NCBI GenBank assembly: GCA_029207755.1
Contig: JARCOQ010000067.1
Location: 248,001-312,000, forward strand
From: Chamaea fasciata
Taxonomy: Eukaryota > Chordata > Aves > Passeriformes > Sylviidae
Length of the DNA: 64,000 bases
Direction of reading: 5' to 3'
The notes beneath the pieces are model-generated. The model was not told the origin of the DNA. It saw only the letters and a program-made list of their open reading frames with translations, and did no database searches. The number at the start of each line of letters is the position of its first letter. Position 1 is the first letter of the stretch. Both the position numbers and the translations under genes were made by a program. Of the stretch, positions 1-13,040 are shown in pieces.

Positions 1-3000
1 GGAGAAAGGAGAAGCTGAGCCTCTCGGCTGCCTAAATGCAGAAAGTTTTGCTTCTAAATCAGTTTGATAGAAAGGAAACACGTCACATCCCTTGGGAAGT
101 GGCTTTTGAGCAGCCGCAACCCCAGCGCTGCAATGGAACAGCCCGACACTGAAATAGCTCCACACTCTGTTATTGTCACCCAGAGTTTTTTTTTCGCTGT
201 CTACGGGTGTCATTTTTAGCCCTCAGAGGAAGTTTTATTTGTATTTGTTACATCGACTTTCCACTGTCGTGGCTTCATGACTTTTTCGGTGCGAAGAGCT
301 GGGAGAAAACAGAGCGGGGTGAGCTCAGGTGTGGGGCCGGCGGGGTCTAAGGTGGGACCTACAGCACCAATGGCGCATCCCAGGAATTCCAGCATGGATT
401 CACCGGCCCTGCAGAGCCCAGCTCCATTCCAAGGCCACAAACACATGGAAACACAGAATCCCAGGGATTTTGGGGGGGGCTGTGAGCTGAGCCGAGCCCA
501 GGCACGGCTGTGGGATAGACACAGCTCCCCTTTGCACTCCCAGGATGGGGCTCTGAGCTGGGTTTGGGCAATTCCAGCCCCTTCCCAAAGCAAACCCACC
601 CACTCCATGGGATGACTGAGGGAGAGGAGGACTCGGAGATTCAAAATTAACAATGAACTCGTGAAAATTGAGTGCGCCGGGTGAGCAACAGCAGCACCCA
701 GCAGCACACGGGGGTTGTTCCTTCCCAAAACTGGGCTGGAGGCCAGGAGAAGCTCATGCTAAACACGAGCCCTAAGCCAACAGGAGAACAATTACCTGCT
801 TTTAATAATCACTGAAATAATTAATGGGGGAAAGCCTCAGCCCCTGGCTCAAGGGGGAGCAGCCCTGGGTCTGATACAGAGGGCTCACCCCAGGAAAACG
901 CAGATTTAAGGCCGGGGGTATTAAGGAGCAGGTACTGGGGGACACCCCTGGCACCCCCAAAGCCTGGGTGGCACCTGGGGATGCCACAGGGACAACCCAG
1001 CTGCCAGGAGCTCGGCTGTGCCAGGCGGCAGCTCCGCCTCAGCTGGAGCCTTGCTCAAGAAGGGATTAGCAGGATCAGCTGATGATGATCTCAGCGCATA
1101 ACTATATCAACCTGCGAATTAATTACTGATATCTCGCACCTCGGAGCTCCTCTATCTGCAGATCTCTGCACTCCCCAAGCGTTCCCTGAGCTCAGCCTGG
1201 CTGCAACCCCCACCCCCCCACCCCCCCGGGAAATAGGTCAGGAGGGATAATCCCCAAAATCCCCACGTGCTGTGCCGGGGACGAACGAGCGCTGCCCGTT
1301 TTGGGAGCCGACGTGGGAGAATCCCCCGGCCAGCTGAGCATCAGCAGCCCCACGGGATGCTGAGGCACCGGGCTCTCCACGTCAGCCGCGGGGTGGGCGA
1401 GGCTGGGATGATCCAGTGAGGAGCTCCCAGCCCTCATCCCTCGTGCTGGGGACCGCACTGAGCCCCCGGGCCGGGGGGTCCCCTCGTGCCGCGGGGATGG
1501 GGACGGGAGTGGGAGCTGCACTGCTCGGCTTCGCTGCTCCAGGAGCCGGGCGGGCCCTGGGAGAGGCGGCTGGGCCATGGCAGGAATTTAGGGCTCCTGA
1601 AGTAATAGGGAAGGCAGGCAAGGCGAGGAAAGGGATGTGTCCCCACCTCTGTGGCCGTGCCAGCACTCAGAGGGGACCGGCGGGGAGCAAAGGGCGTGCA
1701 GGGTGGTCCTGCAGTGATGGTTTCATTAATTAGCAATAATGAATTATTGTTGGGCCTCCACAGTGCTGTATAACATCAGAGGAGCTTTGTGGGGCTGTCT
1801 GGGGGGCCGGGGCCCTGCTAGAGCTGCTTTGGTTTTGGGGTTCTGGTCCCCCATCCTGCTCACTGGGGCTGGACCATCCAGCCAGGCTCTGGCAGCATCC
1901 TGGCATGTAAATTCCGGCAGTTCCTGAGGGAAAGCAGCAGCTCAGCTGTGCCCAGAGACGCTGCCAGGCATCCCGGGATGAGCATCCAAGGGATGCTCAG
2001 CAGGGAGAAACTCAACCCAGGTTTTGCTTCCTCTTTCACCTGCTCCCCGAGTCGGTCTGAGCCGGGTTTGTCCGCAGCTGTGGGAAGCTCCCAGCCTCTC
2101 CCACTCCTCCGGGAACCACGAGCACCTTCAGATGTGGTTTGCCCCAAAACGCTCCTCGGCAGAACAAAAAAAAAAATAAAACCCGAAGAGTTTTTGATAG
2201 GGTGGTCCCAGCCCAGCAGCTTCTCTCCTGCCCAGGAGCTGCCGAGGCTGGCACTGCCCTGTTTATCCCAGTTGGCTGCGGGATGAGGCGGATGCCTGCC
2301 GGGCTTTTTGCATCCCGAGGTGTGGTGGAAAGAGCTGGATGGCTCCGCCAGCCGCCCCTGCTGCTCCCCGGCCAGCACGGACGGACTCGCCCCGCGGCCC
2401 CGGCCCGGCCCGGCCTGTCCTCACTTGTCGGCAGCTCTCGCTTCCCATTCCCTGCCCGCAGCCCCGCGGGTCCTCAGCCAGCCTCACATTTCCTCATTGC
2501 TAGGAAATGGCGAATTCCCCCCCGGGCTGGTTTCAATGGCCCACGGATCCCTCGCCTTTGGCCTCTCCCCAGTTTCTCCTGCGCTGCTCGTAGCTCAGCC
2601 CTGGGGAGCAGCGCTTTTTCCCAGGCACCCAGCCTTTGGAATTCTCTGTCTGGGAGGATATCCCACCCCTCACACCGTGCTGGGTTCACCCCTCGGTGCT
2701 GACACAACACTGAGCCCTTTTTCCGTTGGATGAGGCGTGTTTGGGGGGGTTCTGATGTACTCTGCTCCTCTCCGTCAGGGAATCAATCACTCACATCTCC
2801 AGAGTGTTGTGTCACGGAGCAGCTCTGGGAGCTGCAATTCCAGCCCCCAGTTCCTCTTCTGTTTCTTGGTTTCACGTTAAGAAACGCCCTTGTGGTCCCT
2901 CCCTGCAAACCCCTCGTGGGGTCACTCCAGGGCTCCTGCCTGGGGCCGCCACGCCGAGGTCGCTGTTGGTCCCATAAAATCATCTTTGGGTTTGCAGCTC

Positions 3001-3281
3001 ACTCCGTGTCTGATCCCTGGCTGGAATCCCATCCTTCCCACCGTTGCTGCTCCCTCGGGACCACTTTCACTCTGGGCCTACCCTGCCGTTTCCCTGCTAA
3101 TCAGCTGTCTCCTTATCTCCAGGTCACACCGCGCCAGCTGCCGCTGCTATTGTTCCCCAGCTGGATAATAACAGGAAAGGCTTGGAAAACCAGGCCTGCG
3201 TGGGTCTGAGCTGATCCTGAGGCTCCCAGCTCCCCCAGAGCACACAGCAGCCCCTCGCTGGCGCTGCCTGGAGTCCCCCAC
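1..3281. other. Non-coding DNA upstream of EGR3, no gene seen
   Basis: No open frame here has a recognisable domain or convincing splice structure; the frames present are short and GC-driven. Two AT-rich islands stand out from the GC-rich background: about 1060-1160 (TGATGATGATCTCAGCGC and AATTAATTACTGATAT-like runs) and about 1700-1770 (TTTCATTAATTAGCAATAATGA). Both carry homeodomain-type ATTA cores and could be conserved regulatory elements, but that is only composition-based inference. Confidence 0.5.
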
Positions 3282-3552
3282 CAACCCCTGGGAACAGCGG
3301 GAGTGGTGGGATTGGGGTCACCCACCCCTGGGAGCAGTGGGAATTTGTGGGATTGGGGTCACCAACCCCTGGGAGCAGTGGGAATTGTGGGGTTGGGATC
3401 ACCCCCCCCGGGAGCAGTGGGAATTTGTGGGGTTGGGGTCACACACCCCAAGGAGCAGAGGGAGTTGTGGGGTTGGAGTCACCCACCAACCCCTGGGAGC
3501 AGCAGGAGTTGTGGGATTGGGGTCACCCACCCCTGGGAGCAGTGGGAAGTTG
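3282..3552. repeat. Minisatellite, ~41-bp unit, ~6.5 copies
   Basis: A unit centred on CTGGGAGCAGTGGGAATTTG, followed by TGGGATTGGGGTCACC, recurs about every 40-41 bp with small indels. Open frames across it on both strands are repeat artefacts. Confidence 0.9.
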
Positions 3553-3944
3553 TAGGATGCTCTTTGGGGACAGTCTCCCCCCACAGCACCCCGAACTCTC
3601 CTGCAGGTGCATCCCTGGCCTCCAGCCATCTCCCAGGGCTGTTCCCTTCAGGAGCCAAGCCCGGCCACCCAGAACCCATTTCCCAGGATCAGCAAGATGT
3701 TTGGGCTCCAAAGGGCTCCTTCCTCCCCATCCCAAGCTTTTCATCCTGCCAGGGTGAGGCAGGGCTGATCCCTGCCTCGCCACGGGGGAAACTGAGGCAG
3801 GAAAAGGCTTCCCACAGCCACCCACAACGCTCCCATGGTTCCCCCCAGCAGCCACCCTGGGGTTTGGCTTATGGGGATCCGTTCTTTGGGATTTACCCAG
3901 GGCTGCAAGTTCTGCCTGTGGATCCCTTTCTACCCCTGCAGGAG
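3553..3944. other. Non-coding spacer between two minisatellites
   Basis: I see no gene, repeat family or regulatory motif that I can support in this stretch. Confidence 0.4.
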
Positions 3945-4097
3945 TCTCCTTTTCCGAGAGGGGTCTGCCCAATCTCCTTTTCCATGAGGGAGATACCAGT
4001 CTCCTTTTCCATGAGGGAAATGCCCAATCTCCTTTTCCATGAGGGAGATGCCAATCTCCTTTCCCATGAGGGAAATGCCCATCTCCTTTTCCATGCA
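3945..4097. repeat. Minisatellite, 27-bp unit, ~6 copies
   Basis: The unit TCTCCTTTTCCATGAGGGAG plus ATGCCAA repeats about six times with point differences. The length is a multiple of three, so frames stay open through it without any coding meaning. Confidence 0.9.
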
Positions 4098-4914
4098 TAT
4101 TTCGGTGCGAGTGTTTCCAAATATTTCCGGAGGAGGAGGGTGTGGACTTTTCACAGGCAAATCAGGGAAACCAAGGTGAGGCGGGAGACGGCGTTTGGGA
4201 AGGACACAGGCCGGGAGGGTGTTGGTTCAGGAGCAGGGAGGCTGCCCAGCAGTTTCTCCCGGCTGGAGTTCCCTCAGTCAAAGTTTGGCCTGAAACGAGG
4301 TTTTCCCCACGCCCGACAGCAACAAAGAAAGTCTCTCCTCCCCCAGAAATTACGGATTACCCTGAATCCCATCCCAGCCAGCGCTGGGCATCTTTCATGG
4401 GATGCTCAGAGAATCAACTGCTGCTGGTCCAGCCACATCTGGGCAGCTGTTGTTTGCCGCAGGGATCCGACACCCCCTGAAGTGCCACATCGGCGCAGCA
4501 CTTGCAAACAAAACAAAACTCACAGCCCTGAGTAACCGCTGAGGTTTGATCAGATACCCCCGCGACGCCCACCCCGTGGTTTCGGTGGCTCGGGGTGTAT
4601 TTTTTTCCCTCGCCAAGCTGCTCGAGAAAAGTTTGTGCTGTCGACCATCCAGACGGCCGCCTACACACACGGCCCTGGCACAGTTGTCCCCCGGGGGTAG
4701 GAGGCCGGTGACCTTTCAGGTCCCCACCAGCCACACTCTGTTTACGACTCCGTGACCTTACCAGCCCCAGATCTGCATCTGCAGCGAATCCAAAGGGCTG
4801 CGGAGGGAAGGCTCCGCGCTCTGCTCTGCGCCTCGGGCTCCGCGCCCGAGCATCCTTTGTAATCCGGGATGAGGTGACAATGATGGTGATCATCGCCATC
4901 ATTACAGACGATCC

Positions 4915-4945
<31 letters not shown>

Positions 4946-5633
4946 CGTGGAGTGAAAAGCCTGGAATGCGGAGCCGCGCACCTCGTGGAGCTTTCCAGAG
5001 CTCCCGAGAGGCTGAACAGGGCGGTGATGAGCAGCTGGTGATGTCCCCCAGCCTTCCAGGCTCAGCTCAGCCCGAGTGAATTTTGGGGAACGAGCAGCCC
5101 CATCAGCCTCGCCACAAGGCACGGGAACTGGGCTCGTGCTCCCCTCCCTGTAAGTACAATTAAGCCGTGGTTAATTAGGTGAAAAAAACCCTGACGAGTT
5201 CCCCTTTTTCGAAGCCCGGGGGTCCCCCGAGGATGTGCAGCGCAGCCCGGAGCACCTGCAGAGTTCCCGGCAGATGAATCAGGCCCCGGTCGGTCACAAG
5301 ACCGAGAGGAGCGGGGAGATGTCACCTGTCAGGTGACAGCACCCAGGGGGACACGGGCCCGGCCCCACGGGGGCCAGCGGGGTTTTGGGGACGGGGTGTG
5401 GCTGCTCTCAGCATCGCTCAGCCCCCGAGGGAGGGTCGGGGTGGGGGCACTGGGGGCTCTCGGTTCAATGCCGAGGGGACGCTGCCAGCACTTGGGTGGG
5501 TGTCACAGGGGTTGGCCAGGGTGGGATATGGTTGGTTGAATAATGTCACTGTTTGTCACAACCCCTGCACAGGCCACAGGGGGGTGGGGCAATGCTGGTG
5601 TGGGACACTTGGGATTGAGGAGGGATGGCAGCA
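4098..5633. other. Non-coding DNA with a (CT)n microsatellite
   Basis: No gene recognised. A pure CT dinucleotide run occupies about 4914-4941. The rest is unique GC-rich sequence. Confidence 0.5.
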
Positions 5634-6150
5634 TTTCATGGAATTCTGGAGTGGTTTGGGTGGGGAGGGACCTTAAAGCTCACCCAGTGCCACCCCCTGC
5701 CATGGGCTGGGGCACCTCCCACTGCCCCAGGGTGTCCCAAGCCCCATCCAGCCTGGACTTGGGCACTTCCAGAGATCCAGGGGCAGCCACAGCTCCTCTG
5801 GGAATTCCATCCCAGCCGCTCCCAGTCAAGAATTCCTTCCCAATATCCCATCCATCCCTGCCCTCTGGCAGTGGGACGCCATTCCCTGGGTCCTGTCCCT
5901 TCATCCCTTGTCCCCCAGTCCCTCTCCAGCACTCCTGGAGCCCCTTTAGGCCATGGAAAGAGCTCTGAGCTCTCCCTGGAGCCTTTCCCTTCTCCATTCC
6001 CAGCTCTCCCAGCCTGGCTCCAGCCCTGGAGCAGCCCCATGACCTCCTCTGCAGCTGTTTCCAGCAGCTCCACGTCCCTCCTGTGCTTCCCAGGCCTGGA
6101 CCCAGCGCTGCAGGTGAGGTCTCACCTGAGCGGGGCAGGGGGGCAGATCC
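5634..6150 (-). mobile_element. CR1 LINE fragment (3' part)
   Basis: Read on the minus strand, this ends in the typical CR1 3' tail (GGTCCCTCCCCACCCAAACC-type). It contains the hallmark stretches for 'one-gram' CR1 tails: the block complementary to CCACCCCCTGCCATGGGC and the block complementary to CTGGAGCCCCTTTAGGCC. The 5' part includes the complement of CAGGTGAGGTCTCACCTGAG. It is 5'-truncated with no open reverse transcriptase frame, so it is a dead copy. CR1 is the main avian retrotransposon, which supports the bird assignment. Confidence 0.88.
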
Positions 6151-6919
6151 ATGTGCATGGAACACCGATGATCCAGGTCACTGAGACACCCTGGATCCTG
6201 CATCAGGACGGGGGTTCACACGAGGCTAGGTGTGTGGGATGAGGGGGGAAAAAAAAAAAAAAAAAGTGAAACCTCTCAGCTGCAGACTCCATCCAGCCTG
6301 GGCTATGATTTAAAACCATCCAGAGCCATCCCTGGTGAGATTCTCTCTATTTTTGCCCCCCTCCCGTTTGGGTAAAGCTCGGGATGCTCCGACCCATTAA
6401 GTCGAGCTGTAACCTAAGCCAGTCCAACCCCCGTGAGGCCGTTTCCGTGCCAGTCTAAGTCTGCCTCGGTTTATTTTGGCTTCAGGCCGTTCCCAATCAA
6501 ACCGCTGTCAGTGCCTGAGCTGTCCCGCTCTCACCCAGCCGGGTTTAGCGGGCAGGTCCTCATGACTCAGGAGCTTTAAACCCAGCCTAAAACCCTCCAC
6601 GAGGGTTTGGGGTGCACCCACAGCCCCAACCGCCCCGATCGGGCACGGAACAGCTGCATTCCCAGTGGGAAGCAGGTGCCACTCGTGTCGGGGGAGGTGG
6701 CAGATGAGCCCGTGTCACTGTCACTCTCGGGGGGCAGACGCCCACCCAGGTCGGTGTGAGCCGAGCGTGGCGCTGGCACGCGTGGAGTTCTCCAGTTTTC
6801 CTCCGGAGCAGGAATTCCCCACGGGACCCTCGCCCATGGGTGCCGACAGGGCTGAGCAAACCCCTCGGCTAGAAATCGGGAGGAACCGGCTGGTATTTTT
6901 GTTACCGGACACAATTCAG
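6151..6919. other. Unique non-coding DNA upstream of CpG island
   Basis: A poly(A) run lies near 6247-6265. The remaining sequence shows no gene I can support. Confidence 0.4.
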
Positions 6920-7560
6920 GGTTGGGGAGGGGCGGTTTAATTTTGGGGGGCGGGGGGGGTCCCAGCTCTGCCCCGCGGTGGGCCGTGGGAGCCGCACACG
7001 CAGCGGGGGGCCCCCGCAGCATCCCCGGCGCTGCGGGCTGCGCGGCGCACTCCCACCGTGGGGAATGCGGCGACGGGGAAGGACGGGGGGGCACGCCTGG
7101 GGGGCACGGGGGGGTGGGGGGGGTGTCATCGGGACCCCCCTCCTCACCCCCCGCGGGGTGGCGGCGGTGTTACCCGCGGGGGGGGGGAGCGCGGGCTGTG
7201 GATCCCCCCCTCCGCGCCCCGCGCCCCGCCCCGCACCTCGGCAGCGCCGGGGGCGCCGGAACCGGCGGCCAAAGAAGGGAGCGGAGGCGGGGCCGGATCC
7301 AGGCCTTGTATGGCGCTTCCCCTCGGCCGCCCGCCTCGCCGCCGCCCCCGCTCTCTGCCCCCCCCCTCCCCGTTCCCCCGCCGCCGCCGCCGCCGCCGCC
7401 GCCGCGCTCCCCCCGGGCCGCGCCGGGCCACAGGGGCGGGGCGGGCGGGGGATGCGCTGGAGAAAGGGGGGGGGGGGGGCTGCGGCTTTTGGGGGGGCGG
7501 CGGGAGGGGGGCAAGGTGGGGGTGAGAGACGGAGAGAGGGGGTGCGAAACAAGGAGAGTG
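6920..7560. promoter_or_regulatory. Distal CpG island with imperfect CArG box
   Basis: The segment is extremely GC- and CpG-rich, with poly-G and CCG runs. At 7305-7314 it carries CCTTGTATGG, one mismatch from the SRF-binding CArG consensus CC(A/T)6GG. It lies about 2.3-2.9 kb upstream of the EGR3 start codon. An upstream or alternative EGR3 promoter is plausible, but nothing in the sequence fixes a transcription start. Confidence 0.45.
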
Positions 7561-7890
7561 CCCTGCGAAGGATGGGGGGTGATGAGGGGGCAAGGGAGAG
7601 GGGAGGTCTGTGCCAGGATGGGGGGGATCTAAGAAAGGCGGGGGGTTCTGCACGGGTCGGGGGGTTCTGCACAGGTTGAGGGGTCCTGTGGCAAGGTGTG
7701 GGGGGGTCTACAAAGGGTGGGGGGCTCTGCACAGGGTAGGGGGGGGGGTCTTCTCATGAAAAAGGGGGTCCGTCGATGGAGAGGGGCACCACTGCAGTGT
7801 TTGGGGTTGCAGTGCCTGGGGGGCTGCAGTGAATGAGCGGCCCCTGGAGTGCACGGGTGGGCCCTGAAGTGAACGTGGGGGGGCCCTGAA
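7561..7890. other. G-rich non-coding spacer
   Basis: This stretch has short degenerate G-rich repeats (GGGGGGTTCTGCACAGG-like) between about 7640 and 7745. No gene seen. Confidence 0.4.
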
Positions 7891-8178
7891 GTGAACGGTG
7901 ACCCTGAAGTTGTCGGAACGCACTGGCTCCTCCCTTCCCCCCCCGGTCACAAACAGCCCAAATCGGGGCTCTCTGCCCCCCCACCCCCGGGAAGGCTCCC
8001 CCCGCCCTGCGCACCGCAGCACCCCCCGCCCACCCCGCCCCCCGCCCCGAGCGGCTCCCGGCACCGCGCAGCGACGGTGCCCGGGCCTCGCTGCGCCTCC
8101 AGAGCCCCCGGTGTGTCCGTGCCCCCCGTGCCCGGTCCCCTCCCGCCGCAGCCCTCCCGTAGCCCGGATTTCACTCCC

Positions 8179-8206
8179 ATGGCAAAGCCGGCCCTGCAGG
8201 AATTGG
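8179..8206 (+). other. Candidate alternative EGR3 first coding exon
   Basis: An ATG with G at +4 starts the peptide MAKPALQELG and is followed after 28 nt by a consensus donor, GTAAGT at 8207-8212. The exon would end in phase 1, the same phase as EGR3 exon 1. Splicing to the EGR3 exon 2 acceptor at 11150 would join in frame to Asp-Asn-Val-Met-Asp-Ile-Gly and give a roughly 355-aa protein with all three zinc fingers but a different N terminus. The same frame is open upstream to an ATG at 7891, so a longer N terminus is possible. EGR family genes are known to use alternative starts; whether this one is used is inference. Confidence 0.35.
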
Positions 8207-8400
8207 GTAAGTGGAGCTATTGCAACACAGCATTTTTCCATACATTTGCTATATAACTCGGAGGGTTTTAAAGATAGCATCAGTTGGCACACTTAGCACG
8301 AAACCACCTAATTACTGACGCCTTGGAAGTGCCAAACTTTTAAAGGGGGGAGGTGAGGTTAAAATCACAGGCGACCAACAAGTGTTACCTGTTTTTAAAG
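8207..8400. other. AT-rich island, candidate conserved non-coding element
   Basis: Between GC-rich CpG-island sequence and a minisatellite, this block is abruptly AT-rich and non-repetitive (GCTATTGCAACACAGCATTT, CACCTAATTACTGACG). It directly follows the candidate alternative first exon. Conservation cannot be assessed from one sequence. Confidence 0.3.
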
Positions 8401-8864
8401 TATTCCAAGCGCTGTTCGCTCCACGGGAGTCGGGACATGGGGAGGGGGCGGCTCGGGGCAGAGCCTCTGTCACCACTGCCACCACACCGAGGGGCTGGAG
8501 GCTTCTGCAGCCCCTCCACTCTGACCCTCTCCTTCCCACCAAACTCCACTGCCTGGCGCTGTGGCTTTCCCAGCACGGCTCCCATCCCGTTCCTGTTGCC
8601 AGCTCGGGCTGCGGGATGGGCTTTGTGGCCGCTCCTGGTCTCCGCTGGAGGAAAAAAAAAAATCCTCCCGGTAAGAACCTGGCTCTGAGCAGCCCCGGGG
8701 GCGGCCGCAGGGTCAGGCACGGCGGGGGCGGACTGTCCCCGCGCCCCCGCTGCTTCCCGGGGGGAACGATCCGGGCTGGAAGGGCTGGAGCCGCCGCCGC
8801 CTGCCCTCCGCAGGGGCACGGCACCGCTCGGCGCGGGGGATGCAGCGCAGACGGGGAGACCCCC

Positions 8865-9360
8865 GGTCCGGTGCACTGTGCCCGGTGTCCGGCGCCTTGT
8901 GCCCAATGCCCGGTGCAGAATGCCTGATGCGTGCCCGGTACCCTGTACTCGGTGACAACCGCAGGATGCCCGGTGCCCTGTGCCCTGTGCCCTGCGCAGG
9001 GTTCCTGGTGCCCACTGCCCCGTGCAGGGTGCCCAGTGCTCGGGGAAGGATGCCCGGTACCCCTTTTCCGGTGCAGAGTGCCCGGTACCCGGTGCTTGGT
9101 GCAGGAAGCCCGGTACCCCTTATCCGGTGCGGGATGTCCAGTCCCGGTCCCCACTGCCCGGTGCAGGACGCCCGGTACTGGCTACCCCTTCCCCGGTGCA
9201 GCATGCCCGGTCACCGGTCTCCTTTGCCCGGCGTCCTGTGCCCTGTCCCCTTTGCCCGAAGCAGGATGCCCCGTTCCCGGTCCCCCTAGGCCGGTATCCG
9301 GTGCCCGGTCCCCCTTGCCCGGTACAGGGTCCCCGGTCCCCCTCTCCCGGCCGCCTGTCC
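8865..9360. repeat. Degenerate GC-rich minisatellite abutting EGR3 promoter
   Basis: Dozens of short degenerate units built on TGCCCGGTGC, CCCGGTACCC and GCAGGATGCCCGG follow one another with irregular spacing. The array stops about 100 bp before the EGR3 CArG box. Confidence 0.8.
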
Positions 9361-9399
9361 CCCGTCCCCGCGCTCGCCGGCCCCGCTTCCTGCTCTCTC

Positions 9400-9530
9400 C
9401 AACGTTCCATTGTGCGGAGCTTCCATTGTGACGTCTCGGCCTCGGCTCTGCTTTGTCTGTCCATATATGGGCAGCTACGTCACGGAGCGCTCCCGCATAA
9501 AGGCCCCGCGGAGTCCCCGAGCGCGGGGGG
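9400..9530 (+). promoter_or_regulatory. EGR3: EGR3 proximal promoter (CArG box, CRE-like sites, TATA-like)
   Basis: CCATATATGG at 9461-9470 is a perfect SRF-binding CArG box. TGACGTCT at about 9429-9436 and TACGTCAC at 9476-9483 are CRE-like. CATAAA at 9496-9501 is a TATA-like element, which would put transcription start near 9525-9530 and give a roughly 370-nt 5'UTR. SRF and CREB input is the known logic of immediate-early EGR genes, so activity- or growth-factor-induced transcription is expected. A GA-rich run (about 9558-9588) lies in the 5'UTR. Confidence 0.75.
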
Positions 9531-9901
9531 AGCGGGGCCGGGGCCGGGAGCCGGCGAGAGAGACAGAGACAGAGAGAGAGAGAGAGGAGGGGTTAAATCC
9601 TCCCCCCCCACCACCCCCCCCCCAGCTTCTACAACCACATCTGCCAGCCAGATCGCCCCCTCCCCCTCGAGGAAACACCACCAAGGGACCCACGGAGGAC
9701 CGCGCCCCCCCCGCGCCCCCTCCTCCGCGGCCACCCCCAGCCCCCCCCCCCCCCACCGCCTCCTCCTCCTCCTCCCCCCCGCCGCCCCCGCCCCAACTTT
9801 TCTTCTTGCATGATTTCCCTCGCACGGATTTGCCACTCGGATGTTGTTTCCTCGGGAGCTGAGCTCGGAGCCACGTTGAACCAGCCTTTTCCTCCAGTGC
9901 T

Positions 9902-12189
<2,288 letters not shown>

Positions 12190-12299
12190 GGGATTGTGGG
12201 GGGCGGCGCGGTGTCACCCCTTCTCCTCCCCTTGGCCTCGGCACCGCTCCGGGGGGAACCCCACGGTGTTCAGGATACCGGGGTTGTGCTGCCACGGGT

Positions 12300-12900
12300 C
12301 CGCTCTGCCCGCACCCGGATTGACCGGGTCCAGGCTGCCCGCACCTGGATCCTGCCTGCACTTGGATCGACGGGACCCGCACTGCCCCGCACCCGGATTT
12401 GCCCGGACTCGCGCTGCCCGCGCTGGGATTGCCCGCACCACCTGGATCCCGGCTGCCTGCTCCCGCACCTTTCACATCCCGGCTGCTTCCACCTGCACTG
12501 CCCGGGGCCGGGCCGCCCGCACTGCCTGGATCCCGGCTGCCTGCTCCTGCAACCCGCGGATCCCGGCTGCCCACACCCGCACCGCCCGGGGCCGGGCTGT
12601 CCGCACCCTCCTTGCCCGGCTCTCCGGGATCCCTGCTGCCCGCACCCTGTTCCCGGATCCCTGCTGCCGCGCCTGGATTACTCGCACCGCCCGGATCCCC
12701 GGCTGGATTGCCCCATCCCGGCTCTCCCGGCTCCGACTCTCCCGCACCCCACGGCCCTCACGCGGCACCTCCCGGCTCCATCCCGCTCACCTCCGGGCTG
12801 CCCGGGCGGCGGATCCCGGGAATAATCCCGGCTGACCCGGATCCCAGGGCTCGGTCCGACCCGCCCGCCTTGCCGGGGCTGGGTGCTCCAGGATCGGGTC
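12300..12900. repeat. Degenerate GC-rich minisatellite in EGR3 3'UTR
   Basis: Imperfect units around GGATCCCGGCTGCC and CTGCCCGCACCTGGATCC recur irregularly. They lie within the presumed transcribed 3'UTR. Confidence 0.75.
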
Positions 12901-12961
12901 CCCCCACGCCCGGTCCCGTCCTGCCCGGTCTCCCGGGGCTGGGCGCTCCAGGATCCGTGAG

Positions 12962-13040
12962 GGGATGGATGGATGGACGGACGGACGGATGGATGGATGG
13001 ATGGATGGACGGATGGATGGACGGATGGATGGATGGATGA
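12962..13040. repeat. (GGAT/GGAC)n microsatellite
   Basis: About 19 tetranucleotide units of GGAT with GGAC variants lie within the EGR3 3'UTR. Confidence 0.95.

Noticed and set aside
3303..4535. 410-aa plus-strand open frame
   Set aside because: Spans two minisatellites and unique DNA with no recognisable domain; stop-free because of GC content and repeats.
5634..6150. Protein-coding gene
   Set aside because: Open frames here overlap a truncated CR1 3' end with no reverse transcriptase motif.
6902..7732. 276-aa minus-strand Pro/Ala-rich open frame
   Set aside because: CpG-island artefact with poly-Pro and poly-Ala from CCG/GCC runs.
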